The translations under genes and the position numbers were made by a program. A DNA stretch of 64,000 nt from Nipponacmea schrenckii (lineage: Eukaryota > Mollusca > Gastropoda > Lottiidae), in contig JAUJPP010000005.1 in NCBI GenBank assembly GCA_030562195.1, forward strand, positions 40,597,106 to 40,661,105. Reading direction: 5' to 3'. A model generated the notes under the pieces. It saw only the letters and a list, made by a program, of their open reading frames with translations, was not told the DNA's origin and ran no database searches. Below are positions 36,401 through 48,595 of this stretch, piece by piece; position 1 is the first letter of the stretch, and the number at the start of each line of letters is the position of its first letter.

Positions 36401-39400
36401 AATGAATGAATGAATGAATGCAATGTATTTCATTTCAACCGTTTCCATCCATTCCAGGAAATTTTATACATTTTTTTATATTGAACTCGAACTATTTATT
36501 CATTTCAGAATTATATCCAGTGCTTCCAAGAAAAGACAGTACGGACGCCGAGTCCCCCCTCGACTTTGCCAAAATGGATCTGGGCTGGAATTTATCCGAC
36601 AGGCCACAAACGAAGACCGTTATGGAGAAAGCGTTTAAAAGGAGGCGATCCAAACCCAAATCTAAAGTGAATCGTGCCTATTTGATAAAAAAATCCCTCC
36701 AAAAAGCTCGTGATTATTTACCATCATGTGACTGTTTGTGTTTAAAAGAGACTATAATGAGGATATTTCCATTTATCAAAATTATGCAGGGTTATAGTTT
36801 ATTGTATGATTTTCCCTGTGATTTAGTGGCTGGATTGACTGTTGGCATCATGCATATTCCTCAAGGTAAGTTAGTTACTTCCCTTTGTTATTTTCTATAT
36901 TAAAGAGTCAATCCACTTCTATCATATTTGCTAGTGAGTTTTACGTCCTTGTTTTATGTCCAACAAGATATATGTCCATTTGGCAAATACGTTACAGATG
37001 GAAAAATATTATATTTTAAGATTTTTCGAGTGATTCCCTTGTAATTTTCTACATCAAAGAGAACACCTATTCGTTATTTACCGTATTTGAAGAGTAACGC
37101 CCCTTTGTTAATTTCTGAAAGGCGGAGTTGCGTCACTGCTTCATTTTCTGTACGAAGCCTTGAGATTTTTTAATTGTACCTTTAACAATGTACAAATAAA
37201 TATTATTAATTTCCTTGTCCTTCTTCTGCATATGTGAGTTATGTCCCTTTCCGTCTTGCCCCGAAGACTTGCGTTCTCTTGTTTTGTTATGTCTCCTTTT
37301 ATTTTAAAATTGCTAATTTTTTAGGTATGGCCTATGCTCTACTGACGCAGCTTCCGCCAGTATATGGTCTGTACACCTCGTTTTATCCTGTCGTTATTTA
37401 CTTCCTGTTTGGTACTTCTAGACACGTTTCTGTTGGTAAGTCCATCTGTTTTAAATTATCTGTACAACGGTAATAGCATCTTTCGAAAGTAGCAAGGCAA
37501 AATATTCAACAATAGCCTACTACTAGTATATTCGATTTTAATCACATGATTGTCAATCTCATCATCATCAGCATCATTTACATCATCATCGGCATCAATG
37601 TCATCATCGACATCAACACCAACGTCGTCAATGTCGGCATCATCAGAATCAACGTCATCAACATCGGCGGCAGGTGTCAGTAGTAGAAGTAACAGCCGCT
37701 GTCTCCTGATACATATTATTATTATTATTGTTACTATTACAGGAACGTTTGCTGTCGTCAGTCTAATGGTAGGAGCAGTTGTAGATAAAGGTCACGTGCA
37801 ATACCAGAGGTTGGAATTACTTCACGCGCAGGCGTTAGCAGCGAATATGACGTCATCACACCCTGCTCTGAACTCCACGTTCTTGGACGGTAAAAATCAC
37901 CTGGAGAAACTGGATGAAATAAAAGTAGCCTACGCCATGTCAGTCACTTTCGCTGTAGGAGCTCTTCAAGTAATTATTTTTAATAATAAAGTATACCTTA
38001 ATCTATTTATGAGAGTTGTTCGAAGATAATGTTCTCGTGTCCTTAATTACCTGTCTTTAGCCATAGCCCGAGAACTTCCTTATATTATCTACAAAAAACA
38101 ACGGGAATCCTTTCTACCAGCTGGTTGGCTTTGATTTTTTGGATTATCCGTATCCAGTTATAATAATCCAAATAATGATACTGGGACTGGCGTGTTTCCA
38201 AATACTCTATCAATCACATCCCATCTCTCGGTTGTAACCGTTTGCCAGGAATAAAGTTGGAACAAGGAATGGTGATTCCTTCAGAAATATACTCTATTTG
38301 TAATAAAAATTATATTTTTCAGCTGATTCTAGGATTTCTGAGATTAGGTTTCATTACAACGTTTCTATCCGATCCACTGATTAGCGGGTTTACTACTGGT
38401 GCTGCCGTCCACGTGTTCTCAAGTCAAATTAAATCAGCTTTTGGTATAACAGTTGGCCGTTATAGTGGTCCACTTAAACTTATATATGTAAGTATTGGAC
38501 CCATTGTCCGAGAAATTAGGTTCAGGATCCTACAGCTGATGACTGTTTAGTGGTCTGAGACCTACCCAGATGACCTAAAAGGCTTTTTTGACCATTCTGA
38601 GACCTTAATCTCCCTTCGTGATAATTCATAGAAAAGTCTAGGGTCGGGTCGTCTGGGAGAGGGCTTGATGGAAGTATAACATCGTATCGTATCGTATCAC
38701 CACTCGCAAACATGACATACTACAATATCTGGCATTGTATCACCTGGCATTGCTATACATTTCAATGTGACATTGTACCACCTGGCATTGCTGTACATTT
38801 CAATGTGACATTGTATCACCTGGCATTGCTATACATTTCAATGTGACATTGTACCACCTGGCATTGCTATACATTTCAATGTGACGTTGTATCACCTGTC
38901 ATTGCTATACATTTCAATGTGACATTGTACCACCTGGCATTGCTATACATTTCAATGTGACATTGTATCACCACTCACAGACAGGGCAAAGTAACAATAT
39001 CTGTTGTAGATTTAAACCGAGTATTACATTTTGTTTCAGGCATATAGAGATTTCTTTGCCAACCTTCATACTGCTAATATGGTAACGATGACTGCTACTA
39101 TTGTGGCTATTTTAGCTTTGATTGCTATAAAAGAAGGTATAAATAATAATAGATCATTGAAAAGTAGACTGAGGATTCCAGTTCCTATTGAATTACTGGT
39201 GGTAAGTTTATAACTTTCTCTTTTAGGATTAAAATGAGTATAAATTATTGGAGTTTTACGTCTTACTCTTGCACCGCACCGTTAAAGAGTAGAGAAGACA
39301 CTTTCGTTTGTGAACTTCAAGAAGTAATTGACAAATTTAACCATTTTATGTATTAACACCCCATCTTGTGAAACAATATTAGATATGTTCAACCATTCCA

Positions 39401-42400
39401 ACTTCATTCAGGGAGCCGCGGTGGCTCAGTGAGTTAGACACTTGCTCGCAAACCTGAATGTCCAGGGCTCAATCCCGGCAAAGGTCGAGATGAAATTTCG
39501 GATTTTTCAGCCCTGTTTCCCCTTGTCAGTGATGCAGGTCGGAGGGACTGACATGGGAAAAGCGCTTAGTCGTTCGGATGGGACAATAAGCCGAAGCCTC
39601 GTGTGCTACAGACTGTACGTTAAAGATCCCTAGACAGTTGGAAATCGCAAAAAGAGTAGGCTAATGCTGCTGTCCTGGCAAAATCCCCCTAATTGCACTC
39701 TGCATGACGTTGCCCGTCTTCATTAGCCCATAAGATGCAGACGAGAAGGACGTAAAACTTCATTTCATTTTCCAACTTCATTCAATGCACCATATCAAGG
39801 CAGTCGCTTACCATTACATATAAATAAAGTAACTAAATGATTTACCACAGACATCACTATGATTTATTACAGATAGTTGGTGCTACAGCATTATCATTCT
39901 ATCTTCATCTGAATCGAGAATTTAATGTTGAGATTGTAGGCGAGGTGCCCCGGGGGTAAGATATTTACTGATATTAAATACAACCATATTAATGTATGAC
40001 CATCGACTCCATGGTAATCTTACAACTTTCTCCTGCAGTCCTGAGGCCGTATTCTCAAAAACTTTGCTTAAAATGATTTGAGTGTTCCAGTCATCTGGGA
40101 TCTTATTCTCAAAAACTTAGCTTAAGGTAATTTTAGTGTTACAGTCATCTGATTGGTCAAACACTAAAATTAATTTTAGATTGACTTTTATTATCCAATC
40201 AGACTACTGTATTTCATAATATCTGAATTTTATCTTGGTTAAGAATTTCAGAATAAAGCATCTGACCTATCGATGTCATCTCTAATCAAATCAAAGGGAT
40301 ACTGTGTCTTATAATGAACATGGAATATAAATTCTCAAGAATGGTCAATATGAGTATATATTCATCAGTGAACTTACTAGGTGTCATAAAGTAACAGGAT
40401 CCCTATGGAATCACAAAACTAGGTCATTTTTAAAAAAAAACGCTTAATCAATGTATTTAGCGTTTTTCAATAATCAAATGCATCTTTATGGATGATTTAC
40501 TAATTGCTTTGGATCTTTATATTTTTAATGTTATGTATGGCAGCAGGAATATTTACTTTATGTAAATTTATGTAATTTATGTTCATTCTAAGACGCAGTA
40601 TCCCTTTAAAGTGTTTTAATTTTAAACAACAGAATCACGAATTGTTAGCGGAACCCAAGAGAGTGTCATATAACTCGGATTTTGTTTCGTTCAGCCACAG
40701 CTCTTCCTTGTTATCAAAGTTAATACTGGATAATTATATTCTTATGAATATTAATATTAAAATAATTCTATACCTTACAGGTTGCCACCACTGAATATTG
40801 ATAATCTAAAATATGTCCCTGATTTAATTGGTGAATCATTTGCTATTTGTTTCACGGCGTTTGCTATTTCCTTTGCCATGGCAAAAATACTGGGCGATAA
40901 ACATAATTATGAAGTTGACGCTAACCAGGTTTGTACACTGTTAAAATATTAACGTAAATTTACAAGATTTTTACTGGCAGCTATTTATCCTTAACCACCA
41001 GTGTATTTTGAAATCATAGCGAACGTTTATTCTTCTCAGTTCAGTATTTCACCATACGTGAAACAAGCCTGAATGTAAACTTACTCAATATTAGATTGAA
41101 GATTCGAATGGTACAAATTGATTATAACAGTGTCTATGCTACACATGCATTTTTTTTTTCGAAGACCAATTTACAATCTCTTTAAGTGTATTCTTTCAAC
41201 TTACTCCATAGTCTGAATGTAAATTGGAATGGTGCAAATTGATAATAACAGTGTCCCTGCTACACATACAATTTATGGAAAACCACTTTACGACTCTTTA
41301 AGTGTTATCATGATTACTGAATATGTCTGCAATCATTTGTCGTCCATCACGTTATCTTTATCATTACAGGAATTAGTAGCGTTTGGTATTTCTAATATGT
41401 TCGGTTCAATGTTCTCATCATTCTGCAGCTCGGCCTCGTTGTCGAGAAGTATGGTACAAGATAATGTCGGCGGCAGAACACAGGTAACAGTTTAATTCTT
41501 TACACTCTTGATTGTTACTCATTTATATACTACATATATTGTTTAGTCTTGTTATATTATTCATAGCGCTACCTGTATGGTATATCCATATATTTTGTGC
41601 TTCTTTGCCTCCGTCTTAATAAAAGGAAATTCGACTTTATATCTTATATCAAAGGTCCTCGACACAACACAACGTTTCAACAATTGTCATCATCTGTTTA
41701 CTAGTACAGTAAAAGTCCTTCATGCGACCACGCCCATTTCTGCGAAAACAACCAAAAATTAGTGATTATTTCGTGAAACAGATATAGTGCTATTTATAAT
41801 TGTTTGTTGTTATTGTTGTTATTAAACCATTATGAATGTATGATGCACCTTCTCTACTTGACCCTTGATCCTATTAAGAGACCACCGCCTGTAAGAACCA
41901 CTTTGCAAATTTCCCCTGGGTGGTCTCTTAATAGGACTTTTACTGTATATGCTTTACTACTCCTGAGTTTTATTTTAAACAACGTTTCAATTAACATTCC
42001 CATCGTCAGTTTAAATGGTATACTACTCCTGAGTTTTATTAACACAACGTTTCAACAATTTACATTGTTACCATCAGTTTATATGATAAACTGCTCCTAG
42101 GTTTTATTGCACACAACGTTTCAACATTTTACATTGTATTTATCAGGTAAACAATAATTCCTGTCCGTATATTAAACTATGATGTTAATTATTACAGGTG
42201 ACAAGTCTAGTATCTAGTTTTTTAGTGATAATAGTGTTAGTCTCACTCGGTCCTGTTTTTAAATATCTACCAAATGTAAGTATAAGCTTTTAGAATTCTC
42301 CTTGGCCATAAACCATCTCAGAAGATTGTTAAGAATTGTATAAATGTGAAACAGAGTTATGTCTTGATTAATTAGTGCTTTTTGAATGAAATGTAGTGGA

Positions 42401-45400
42401 GTTTTACGCCTTGTTCTCCTGCACCTTATTAGAATAATGCAGTGTTTCAACCAGAAGAGGAATATGGTTTCTTTGACTCGATTCTACTATTTCAGTTCAC
42501 AAACAATGAAAATGTATCTATAATAAAACTATATATTGAAGTTTTCTATAAGAAATGATTTATTTATTGTCTCCACTATTGTAAATCTCTCCGGGTTTTT
42601 TTTTTAATCCGATCTATTGTTGTAATACATCTATAATTCATTTCAGTGTATCTTAGCTGCTATTATTATTGTCTCGCTGAAAGGTTTATTTCTTCAATTT
42701 ACTGAACTGAAAAGATTGTGGCGGGTTTCAAAAGTGGATTTTGTAAGTCGTCTTTGATATAATTTTGTTAAATTTCGCTTACTAAGTAATAAATGCAATC
42801 CTCGAGAATATACAGATCAGATAATGCCGTGTGATATTAACAGGGAGAGATGCCACATATTACTTGTAACAGATGCAAAACTATATGATTTGATTTCTTG
42901 ATTGAATTCAAGTATTATTATAAGCTATGATCCGATTTAACGGTATACGCGAATAATATAATACATGTATAGAGGCTATAGTGATTATTTATTTTGAAGT
43001 CTTATTTTGCAAGATTCTGTTCCTTTAGTTACGGCTGCTGACCTTAAAGGGGTTATGGGAGGGGTCTGGATTAGGTAGCACTTCATCGTATATGATCTTT
43101 ACAATTTTTACTATGAAATAATGCATATTTTAACCACAAAATTGTATTGTTGGGCCATCACCTTTCTTTACGTTTATACTTCATTGTTTTGTAGAGTGTG
43201 TGGGTGGTAGTGTTTCTAAGTACGGTATTGTTAGATGTTGATTTGGGATTGTTAGTTGGCCTCATCTTCAATTTAATACCCGTATTATTGAGAACACAAA
43301 CGTAAGTCAAACTTTACTCAAATTCTGTTTACATGCCAGAATCCATTCTTTCAATCTACTCCACTAAGTCAATTGACCGTTGTTCGACTATTTTAGAAAT
43401 TGAATTCGCACTCTTGAACTGAAGTGAATATTGATTCTGTTGTTGAAAAACCATATGCTTATTGGAGTGGTACAGTACTATCACGAATTATTACGATCTT
43501 TGAATGGAAATTTATGTCACTTCTTCCCACATTTACGGATATTATGGGGTCCAAAATGAATAGGACTTTTCAACATTAACAATACTATCTTTGTTTAAAA
43601 CATCCTAGAAGTATCTATTTGTAATATTATTTGATTACTTCATATTTCATGATCCTACCCCAAACCCAATTTCACACGTGCTGTATGATAATACACGCTA
43701 TATTAAAAAATAATTTTTATTAATAATTCAGGCCATACACCAGTTTGTTAGGTAACGTAGGAGGAACCGATGTTTACGCTGATATTAGTTTACATGCAGA
43801 GGTAGGTTTTTGTTTTTTTTTATATAGAAAGGGTCATTTCAATAGAGCATATCTCGCAACTCTTTGGCTCATGGCTTTGTCTGTCTTCATGGGCCATTTA
43901 GGTGCAGAAGAGTAGGACATTAACCCCATTCATTTGTGATATGTATTGGTGTTATAGAATACAAATCCTTCCCTTCTGATAATACCTTGGCTATAAGACA
44001 AACATGCCTTATATAATTAACTTTGTGCCAGGTTCTTTAACTGTTCAAATTTACTATTAAATAAATATATTTAAAATTTGAAGTACACGTGTGCCTTATA
44101 GAAGTACATGTATGCACGTGTGTGTGGTTGTCGTTGGTTGTGACAAATAATACCAAAATATACGCTCTCTTTTCTGTGGCATCTCTCAGTTATTTTATAT
44201 CCACTATATTTTTTCAGGCCAAAGAGATTCCAGGAATCAAAATTTTCCGATTTGAATCAGCTTTGTACTATGGTAACGTAGAACATTTCCGTAAGAAGCT
44301 GATCAAAGACACTGGGTTGGAACCCAAAGAATTAAAAAGAATCAAGAAGATTAAACATGACGAAGATATGGCAAGAAAACACAACGATGTAAGTAATTGG
44401 CAGGAACTTAGCACATGAACCTCTACCGAAGCTCGATCAGTAGGAACACAGTTCATCTAGAACCTAACCCACTGTTTCAACCAATCAGCTGTGGACAAAT
44501 TCCTTTACAATACAGTTCTGATTATTATTGTACACAATTTAGAACCTAATCCATTATATCACCCAATCAGAATTGACTAAATTTTCTATTAAGGGGCTCC
44601 CTTAATTGTTAATACTTCACAATCACGGGACATCGTAACTGACTGATGGCGCTATGCTCCCCCATCGTTTTTTTGGTTTTCGAAGTATATGACGAATGGT
44701 TTGGGTTAGGAAACGATGTCTCACCCCGACAGCTAGAGCTTGTAGTAGGAAAATTGTTTACTATGTGGATAATTCAATGTTCATCCACTCAGTTTTAAAA
44801 AAAGACAGGAAAACCAGATTGGTTCGCTGAAGTCGGAATCTGTTTTATACAACCGGATTTAATTACGATACAGTTCTACAGAGTTCTACTGTTCTCAAGA
44901 GGGCCATAGCCCACTCGTATCTTTCTAATCAAACAAAGTCATTTTAAATTTCCCACGAGAACTCATCAACTTCCTCGATAAATCTAAGTTTCAAATGAAA
45001 AAGTATTTGAACTACTTCCATATTAGTTTGGAATGACGAATGGGAAATGAATCTTCAGTTAAAGGTGTCCTACCTCTTAGAATCAACATAAAGTAATAAA
45101 CTACAACATGACCAAAATAAGTATATGTTCCTCAGTAGACTTCCCTCTATTATACAATGAACATATAAATCAATTATCAATTAACAAAACGTTGATATGG
45201 AATATTTTGAGAATGGGTACACGCTTAATGCCTGAACAGAATTCCATGGACCTATGTAATAATGATTTCATAGCCCGTGAAATGAATTAAAGTCCAACAA
45301 GAAGAACCATGGAAGGTTCGTTGGCTGAGTGGTCTAGACGGTTGACATATATTGCAGGCGATTAGGTGCCTGACTCTGAGATCGCTGGTTCGGAGCCCGT

Positions 45401-48037
45401 TGGGGTCTCAGCCAATTGTCAGCACTAGAATCTGTGCTATACCAAGAAAGTATTATCCCGATAACGAAAATATTGAAGAAAAACCATGTTGTTGTAAATA
45501 TGTTCGTATCTCAATTTAGAATAACTAGCATATATAACAATTTAAATTTATAGGTATGTATGGCAACGAAGACAGATTGGAAGGATGACCCCTGTAACCA
45601 TAGCGACACAGACCCTAATCTTGATGATAAAGATGTTGATGAGGTCGAACCGTTTGCTATAATATTAGACGGTTCTACTATACAGTATATTGACTCGGTT
45701 ACAGTCAGGGTTCTTAAAGAGGTAACTATTTTATTTTAAAGATACCACACCTTTTATCTTAAAGGTTATTTCAAGATTGTAAGAAGCGTAACATTTTAGA
45801 CAATTCCAGTTATAATGCATTACATGCTCTGTGGAGATCATTTTCAGCGTAGCTCTTTCTTCAATGCTCGCAATGACAATATATTTACCCAGAAATGCAA
45901 TACAAAGATTGAATGAATGATCAACTCATTTTTACAAGGATAACTTACTTAGGCTGGGGATCCTTTTACCATCTGGTCCTTGGTGAAACCTCTTGGCAAT
46001 GATCTTACAATGATAACAACTTAGGTTCACAGTTAAGGATCTGTTCTACCTATTGGGCCTATGCTCAAACCATTGTATTGGCTTTGATGTATCCTAGAGT
46101 ACATATATGGAACATACTAGGCTAACTGTGATAGAAATTACATTAAACCCCGCCCCAGATCATCAACCAAACAAATTATCAAATTCCAATAACATGCCCT
46201 CTCAACCTTATAATGAAGGCCTAATGTATCAAATTCATATCCAAAATGCTTATTTCCAGATCGTACAAGAGTTTGCGGCGGTTGATATCGAAGTTTTCCT
46301 GGGAGAATGTAAACGTAAGTACACAAGGTCCTTAATATCAGACAAGAAATCGTTGTCCCTAAAGGCTACAAAGTATTCTGTATTGTAAAATATAGCTATA
46401 GTATTTCATACTTCCTAAAATGCTGGATTTAAGCCCTCAATTTCCAATGAAATGGAATGAAAATATGACCGTGGCTGTATCCAGCACTGTAAAAGTAAAT
46501 AATACGAAACAACGCGTCCAGCCAAGTTACATGAATGAGTTCACGAACACAGATGTCCACCATGTAATAGCTAACATGTAACGATTTATTCCAGCGCCAG
46601 TACGAGCTATGTTAGATAAATCAGGATTCTATAAGAATATCGACAGAAAGCATGTCTGTGCCACCATACACCATGCCGTGAGAATTGCTCAAAGATCTAA
46701 AACTCTACAAGTTGATCCAGAATTCCAAGAACAGAGAAATAAAGCAGTGTCTATGGATGTAAGTGCATAAAAAATACCGTTTAATTTCATACATATCATT
46801 TAGAGAAACACACCTGATATTTCATGAACATCATTTTGATACTGCAGTCCAATACAAAAGCCGACAATAGCAATAGGCAATAGGAAAGAGATGAGTCCAA
46901 TATCTATCATATTCCATTCAAGAAGGAAAGAGTGACAATACCATACGTGTGTAATGTATACTGTACCGTTTAGAGAGTTAAAATATTATATTTCATGTAG
47001 TGCGGATTATAAAAATGTGCGTATTATAGCCGCAATTATATGTTATCAATATAGATTAAAACTAAGCCTTAAGCGACGTTTCAACAAGTTTTCTCTTCTT
47101 GTCAATCATCTTCCTTTTTGATCACTGCAAGAGAACACTTGTTGAAACGTTGTAGAATAAATAAGTAAGTAATTATTTATCCACATAGCTTAGTTATTAT
47201 TATAATACGACCTATTACTAAATGCTATATAAAGGATATATATGTATGTAGCATATAAAAGTGATTGATGTTGATATGTTTATTGTGCTCAACTGTTGCA
47301 TAATAATTATCCACATCAGATCCTCCGACTCGTATCACTGAAAGAGGACAGGGACAATCGAGTAAAGAGTAAAATATTAGTGCGTATTATAAAATGTGCG
47401 TTTCATAGTCGCAAATGTATGTTATATTAACTAACATAACAATCAAATGTCACCAATTGGTGTATAGTATTTTCGAATGAATTATTCTAATATCTTCAAC
47501 TGCACGACTTTAGCACCCACATTAGTTTGTTTAAGCTGTATCACTGAAGGAGACGGGACAACCGAGTTTACAAGTAATACTGCTAAAATATTCTAAAGAG
47601 AAATTATGATGAAGGTATTCAAATGGAAAACTGTCTGAAAATAATCTTTTATATTTTTTTTTCCTTTCAGACATTAAACAGTGATTACGTCATGGCCCCA
47701 GAATCCAGATTTGTGAATTTAGATTTAATGACGTCACATTCTGATGCTGATACGGATTCTGAATATATTCCTGTAAGTATATGTAGAATTTCCTGCAATT
47801 AATTCTGTGAATTATAAACTCTTCCTAACCGTTTAAATGGCTAATTCATCTATTCCAATTGTTTTCGCATTTTAATAGATTTGTTCGATGAGCTACAATT
47901 TTACATATAAAAAATTTTCAGAAACGCTACAAAACTTATTTTAATCCAAAATGATTTAATTTCCATTTACCGAAATTTCCTATATATTATCTGTATTTTT
48001 TTTTATTCTGATTTACTTTTATTGTCTATTTCAGTGA
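27433..48037 (+). CDS. SLC26-family anion transporter
   Basis: Multi-pass plasma-membrane anion exchanger or channel. Shared exons: 36509-36865, 37325-37435, 37743-37969, 38323-38487, 39040-39201, 39873-39955, 40781-40928, 41370-41483, 42198-42275, 42647-42742, 43195-43301, 43732-43801, 44218-44388, 45554-45721, 46260-46314, 46595-46758, 47671-47772, 48035-48037. Every junction is GT-AG and the phases match. With first exon 1a the product is 809 residues; with 1b 794; with 1c 797. Hallmarks: [14 protein letters not shown] (first transmembrane helix), [19 protein letters not shown] (helix 3 region), NMT and NST glycosylation sites in the next extracellular loop, [16 protein letters not shown] (the Arg-bearing helix-10 motif), then a C-terminal STAS domain from about residue 565 with [13 protein letters not shown]. 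The helix-3 motif is closest to the SLC26A5/A6 group, so chloride/bicarbonate/oxalate exchange is likely, but the exact paralogue is not decided here. Confidence 0.93.
27755..28098. mobile_element. AAAGGGATAC MITE, copy 2
   Basis: The body matches copies 1 and 3. The right end TTCATTCTAAGACCTATTAT then CCCTTT is well kept, while the left inverted repeat is decayed. Confidence 0.75.
28100..30037. other. Intron or intergenic region, repeat-like in part
   Basis: Most of this is AT-rich without features. At 28770-29180 a segment with TCGGTGTGTCGGTCCGCC and two spaced copies of GAAACTTGGTATG looks like a dispersed repeat, but I cannot assign a class. If exon 1a is real, this is SLC26 intron 1. 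Confidence 0.35.
30038..31040. repeat. 23-bp minisatellite
   Basis: The unit is GTTACCTGTATGTGTAATGA then AAC, about 43 copies. It is degenerate at the left edge and nearly uniform from 30600 on. It lies between candidate first exons 1a and 1b. Confidence 0.93.
31434..31437 (+). CDS. SLC26 candidate first coding exon 1b
   Basis: ATG-G directly followed by GTAAGTTG, with TATAAA just before the ATG. It contributes Met plus one base in phase 1, which fits exon 2 (Met-Glu-Leu-Tyr-Pro). With only four coding bases, chance is a real alternative, so this needs transcript support. Confidence 0.35.
32180..32400 (-). mobile_element. tRNA-derived SINE-like repeat, second family
   Basis: This matches 45955-46100, 55845-56015 and weaker pieces at 38100, 32740 and 59640 around CCTGGATTATCC and TCACAATTAAGGATCC. 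On the minus strand of the 55845 copy, GGTTCAGATCTC resembles a B box, so I infer a SINE read from the minus strand. Confidence 0.5.
33862..33874 (+). CDS. SLC26 candidate first coding exon 1c
   Basis: ATG-GCT-GGA-TCA-G followed by GTGAGA. The context CAAAATGG is a strong start (A at -3, G at +4). It ends in phase 1 and joins exon 2 to give [11 protein letters not shown]. It is the closest first exon, 2.6 kb upstream of exon 2, and the 56-bp minisatellite lies in the intervening intron. Confidence 0.55.
33975..35215. repeat. 56-bp minisatellite in SLC26 intron 1
   Basis: About 22 units starting AGATGACTATACAGATAGCT, then GAAATTGAGCTCTATCAGCT, then GGTAAAGTTAATATTT. Each unit holds the inverted pair AGCTGA/TCAGCT. 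The same family occurs in reverse orientation at 51100-51545 and as a fragment at 53036-53090. Confidence 0.94.
35216..36508. other. End of SLC26 intron 1, with tetranucleotide repeat
   Basis: Unique AT-rich sequence, then a GAAT/GAAC microsatellite at about 36330-36420. It ends with the acceptor TTTATTCATTTCAG of exon 2. Confidence 0.6.
37555..37665. repeat. ATC-type trinucleotide repeat
   Basis: Imperfect CATCAT/CATCGA repeats in the SLC26 intron just before the exon at 37743. The long open frame through it is not coding; the real acceptor is at 37742. Confidence 0.8.
38690..38975. repeat. 38-bp minisatellite in an SLC26 intron
   Basis: About seven units beginning CACCTGGCATTGCTATACAT then TTCAATGTGACATTGTA(T/C). 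The intron lies between the exons ending at 38487 and starting at 39040. Confidence 0.88.
39411..39769 (+). mobile_element. Full-length tRNA-derived SINE, copy A
   Basis: A 359-bp element flanked by a perfect 15-bp duplication, TTCCAACTTCATTCA (39396-39410 and 39770-39784). The head has TGGCTCAGTGAG (A box, 39422-39433) and GGCTCAATCCC (B box, 39466-39476). The body is shared with copies at 22030 and 54040, and the tail is CATTTCATTT. The intact duplication marks a fairly young insertion, in the SLC26 intron between 39201 and 39873. Confidence 0.92.
40293..40607. mobile_element. AAAGGGATAC MITE, copy 3 (complete)
   Basis: A 315-bp element with inverted termini of about 28 bp: AAAGGGATACTGTGTCTTAT at the left and the inverse of AAAGGGATACTGCGTCTTAG at the right, both running into AATGAACAT. 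It has no ORF. It lies in the SLC26 intron between 39955 and 40781. The target duplication is unclear. Confidence 0.85.
41707..41945. mobile_element. Tc1/mariner-like MITE, 239 bp
   Basis: The ends are CAGTAAAAGTCC and its inverse GGACTTTTACTG, with TA on both sides (41705-41706, 41946-41947). GCGACCAC and GAGACCACCC blocks follow the termini. Within it, CTATTAAGAGACCACC (41871-41886) pairs perfectly with 41919-41934. It lies in the SLC26 intron between 41483 and 42198. Confidence 0.8.
45313..45425 (+). mobile_element. tRNA-like SINE head
   Basis: This contains TGGCTGAGTGG (45322-45332, A-box-like) and GGTTCGGAGCC (45387-45397, B-box-like), in an SLC26 intron. The two ends do not form a tRNA acceptor stem, so I call it a SINE head or tRNA relic and not a tRNA gene. 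Confidence 0.5.
45955..46100 (-). mobile_element. SINE-like repeat, second family
   Basis: This is similar to 32200-32340 across GATCTTACAATGATAACAAC and TAGGTTCACA. It lies in an SLC26 intron. The class is inferred from the copy at 55845. Confidence 0.5.
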
Positions 48038-48595
48038 GGAGAAGTAAAACTACAATTGGGAATGAGAGAAATGAGCATAATTTATTTAATTTTTAAAAAT
48101 ATTCATTAACTTGTATAACTGGATATATGTATATATTAGAATGAATAGTATTCACATGTGTCGAAGACTGTACAAATGACTGAAGTTTTCTGAAACAGTT
48201 TACTACTGAATGCGCTGTAAATATTTGAATGAAGAAAAACAAAAATATTCAGATGTGCCTGCATGAATAACTGAAATTTATTGCAAACTTTAACTACTAA
48301 ATGTGTACTAAATATGCTGTAAATATTGGAATGATGAAATGGTCTGAAAGAAAGATTATGTAAAGACTATAAAAATAAAACCTGAAGTTTGCTGCAATCT
48401 TTTACAATTAAATGTGCTGCATATATTAGAATGTTGAAAGGAAAATTGTTCTGAAAGAAAGATAAGTGAAGACTATACGAATAAAAGATATGAAGTTTGC
48501 TGCTTCTATAATGTTCTTCCAGAATGTTGGAGACTGTGAAATTTTACTATAGAGTGTTTGGTTAGAGAAAATGGGGTGATTTTTTTCGCAATAAA
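48035..48595 (+). other. SLC26 last exon, stop codon and 3' UTR
   Basis: After the acceptor TGTCTATTTCAG the first three bases are TGA, so the stop codon opens the last exon. AATAAA hexamers at 48374-48379, 48480-48485 and 48590-48595 are candidate ends. Stronger-looking signals at 49879-49884 and 49894-49899 would give a long 3' UTR. Confidence 0.75.

Noticed and set aside
45313..45425. Functional tRNA gene
   Set aside because: A- and B-box-like words are present, but the ends do not pair as an acceptor stem and the D and anticodon arms do not fold cleanly.
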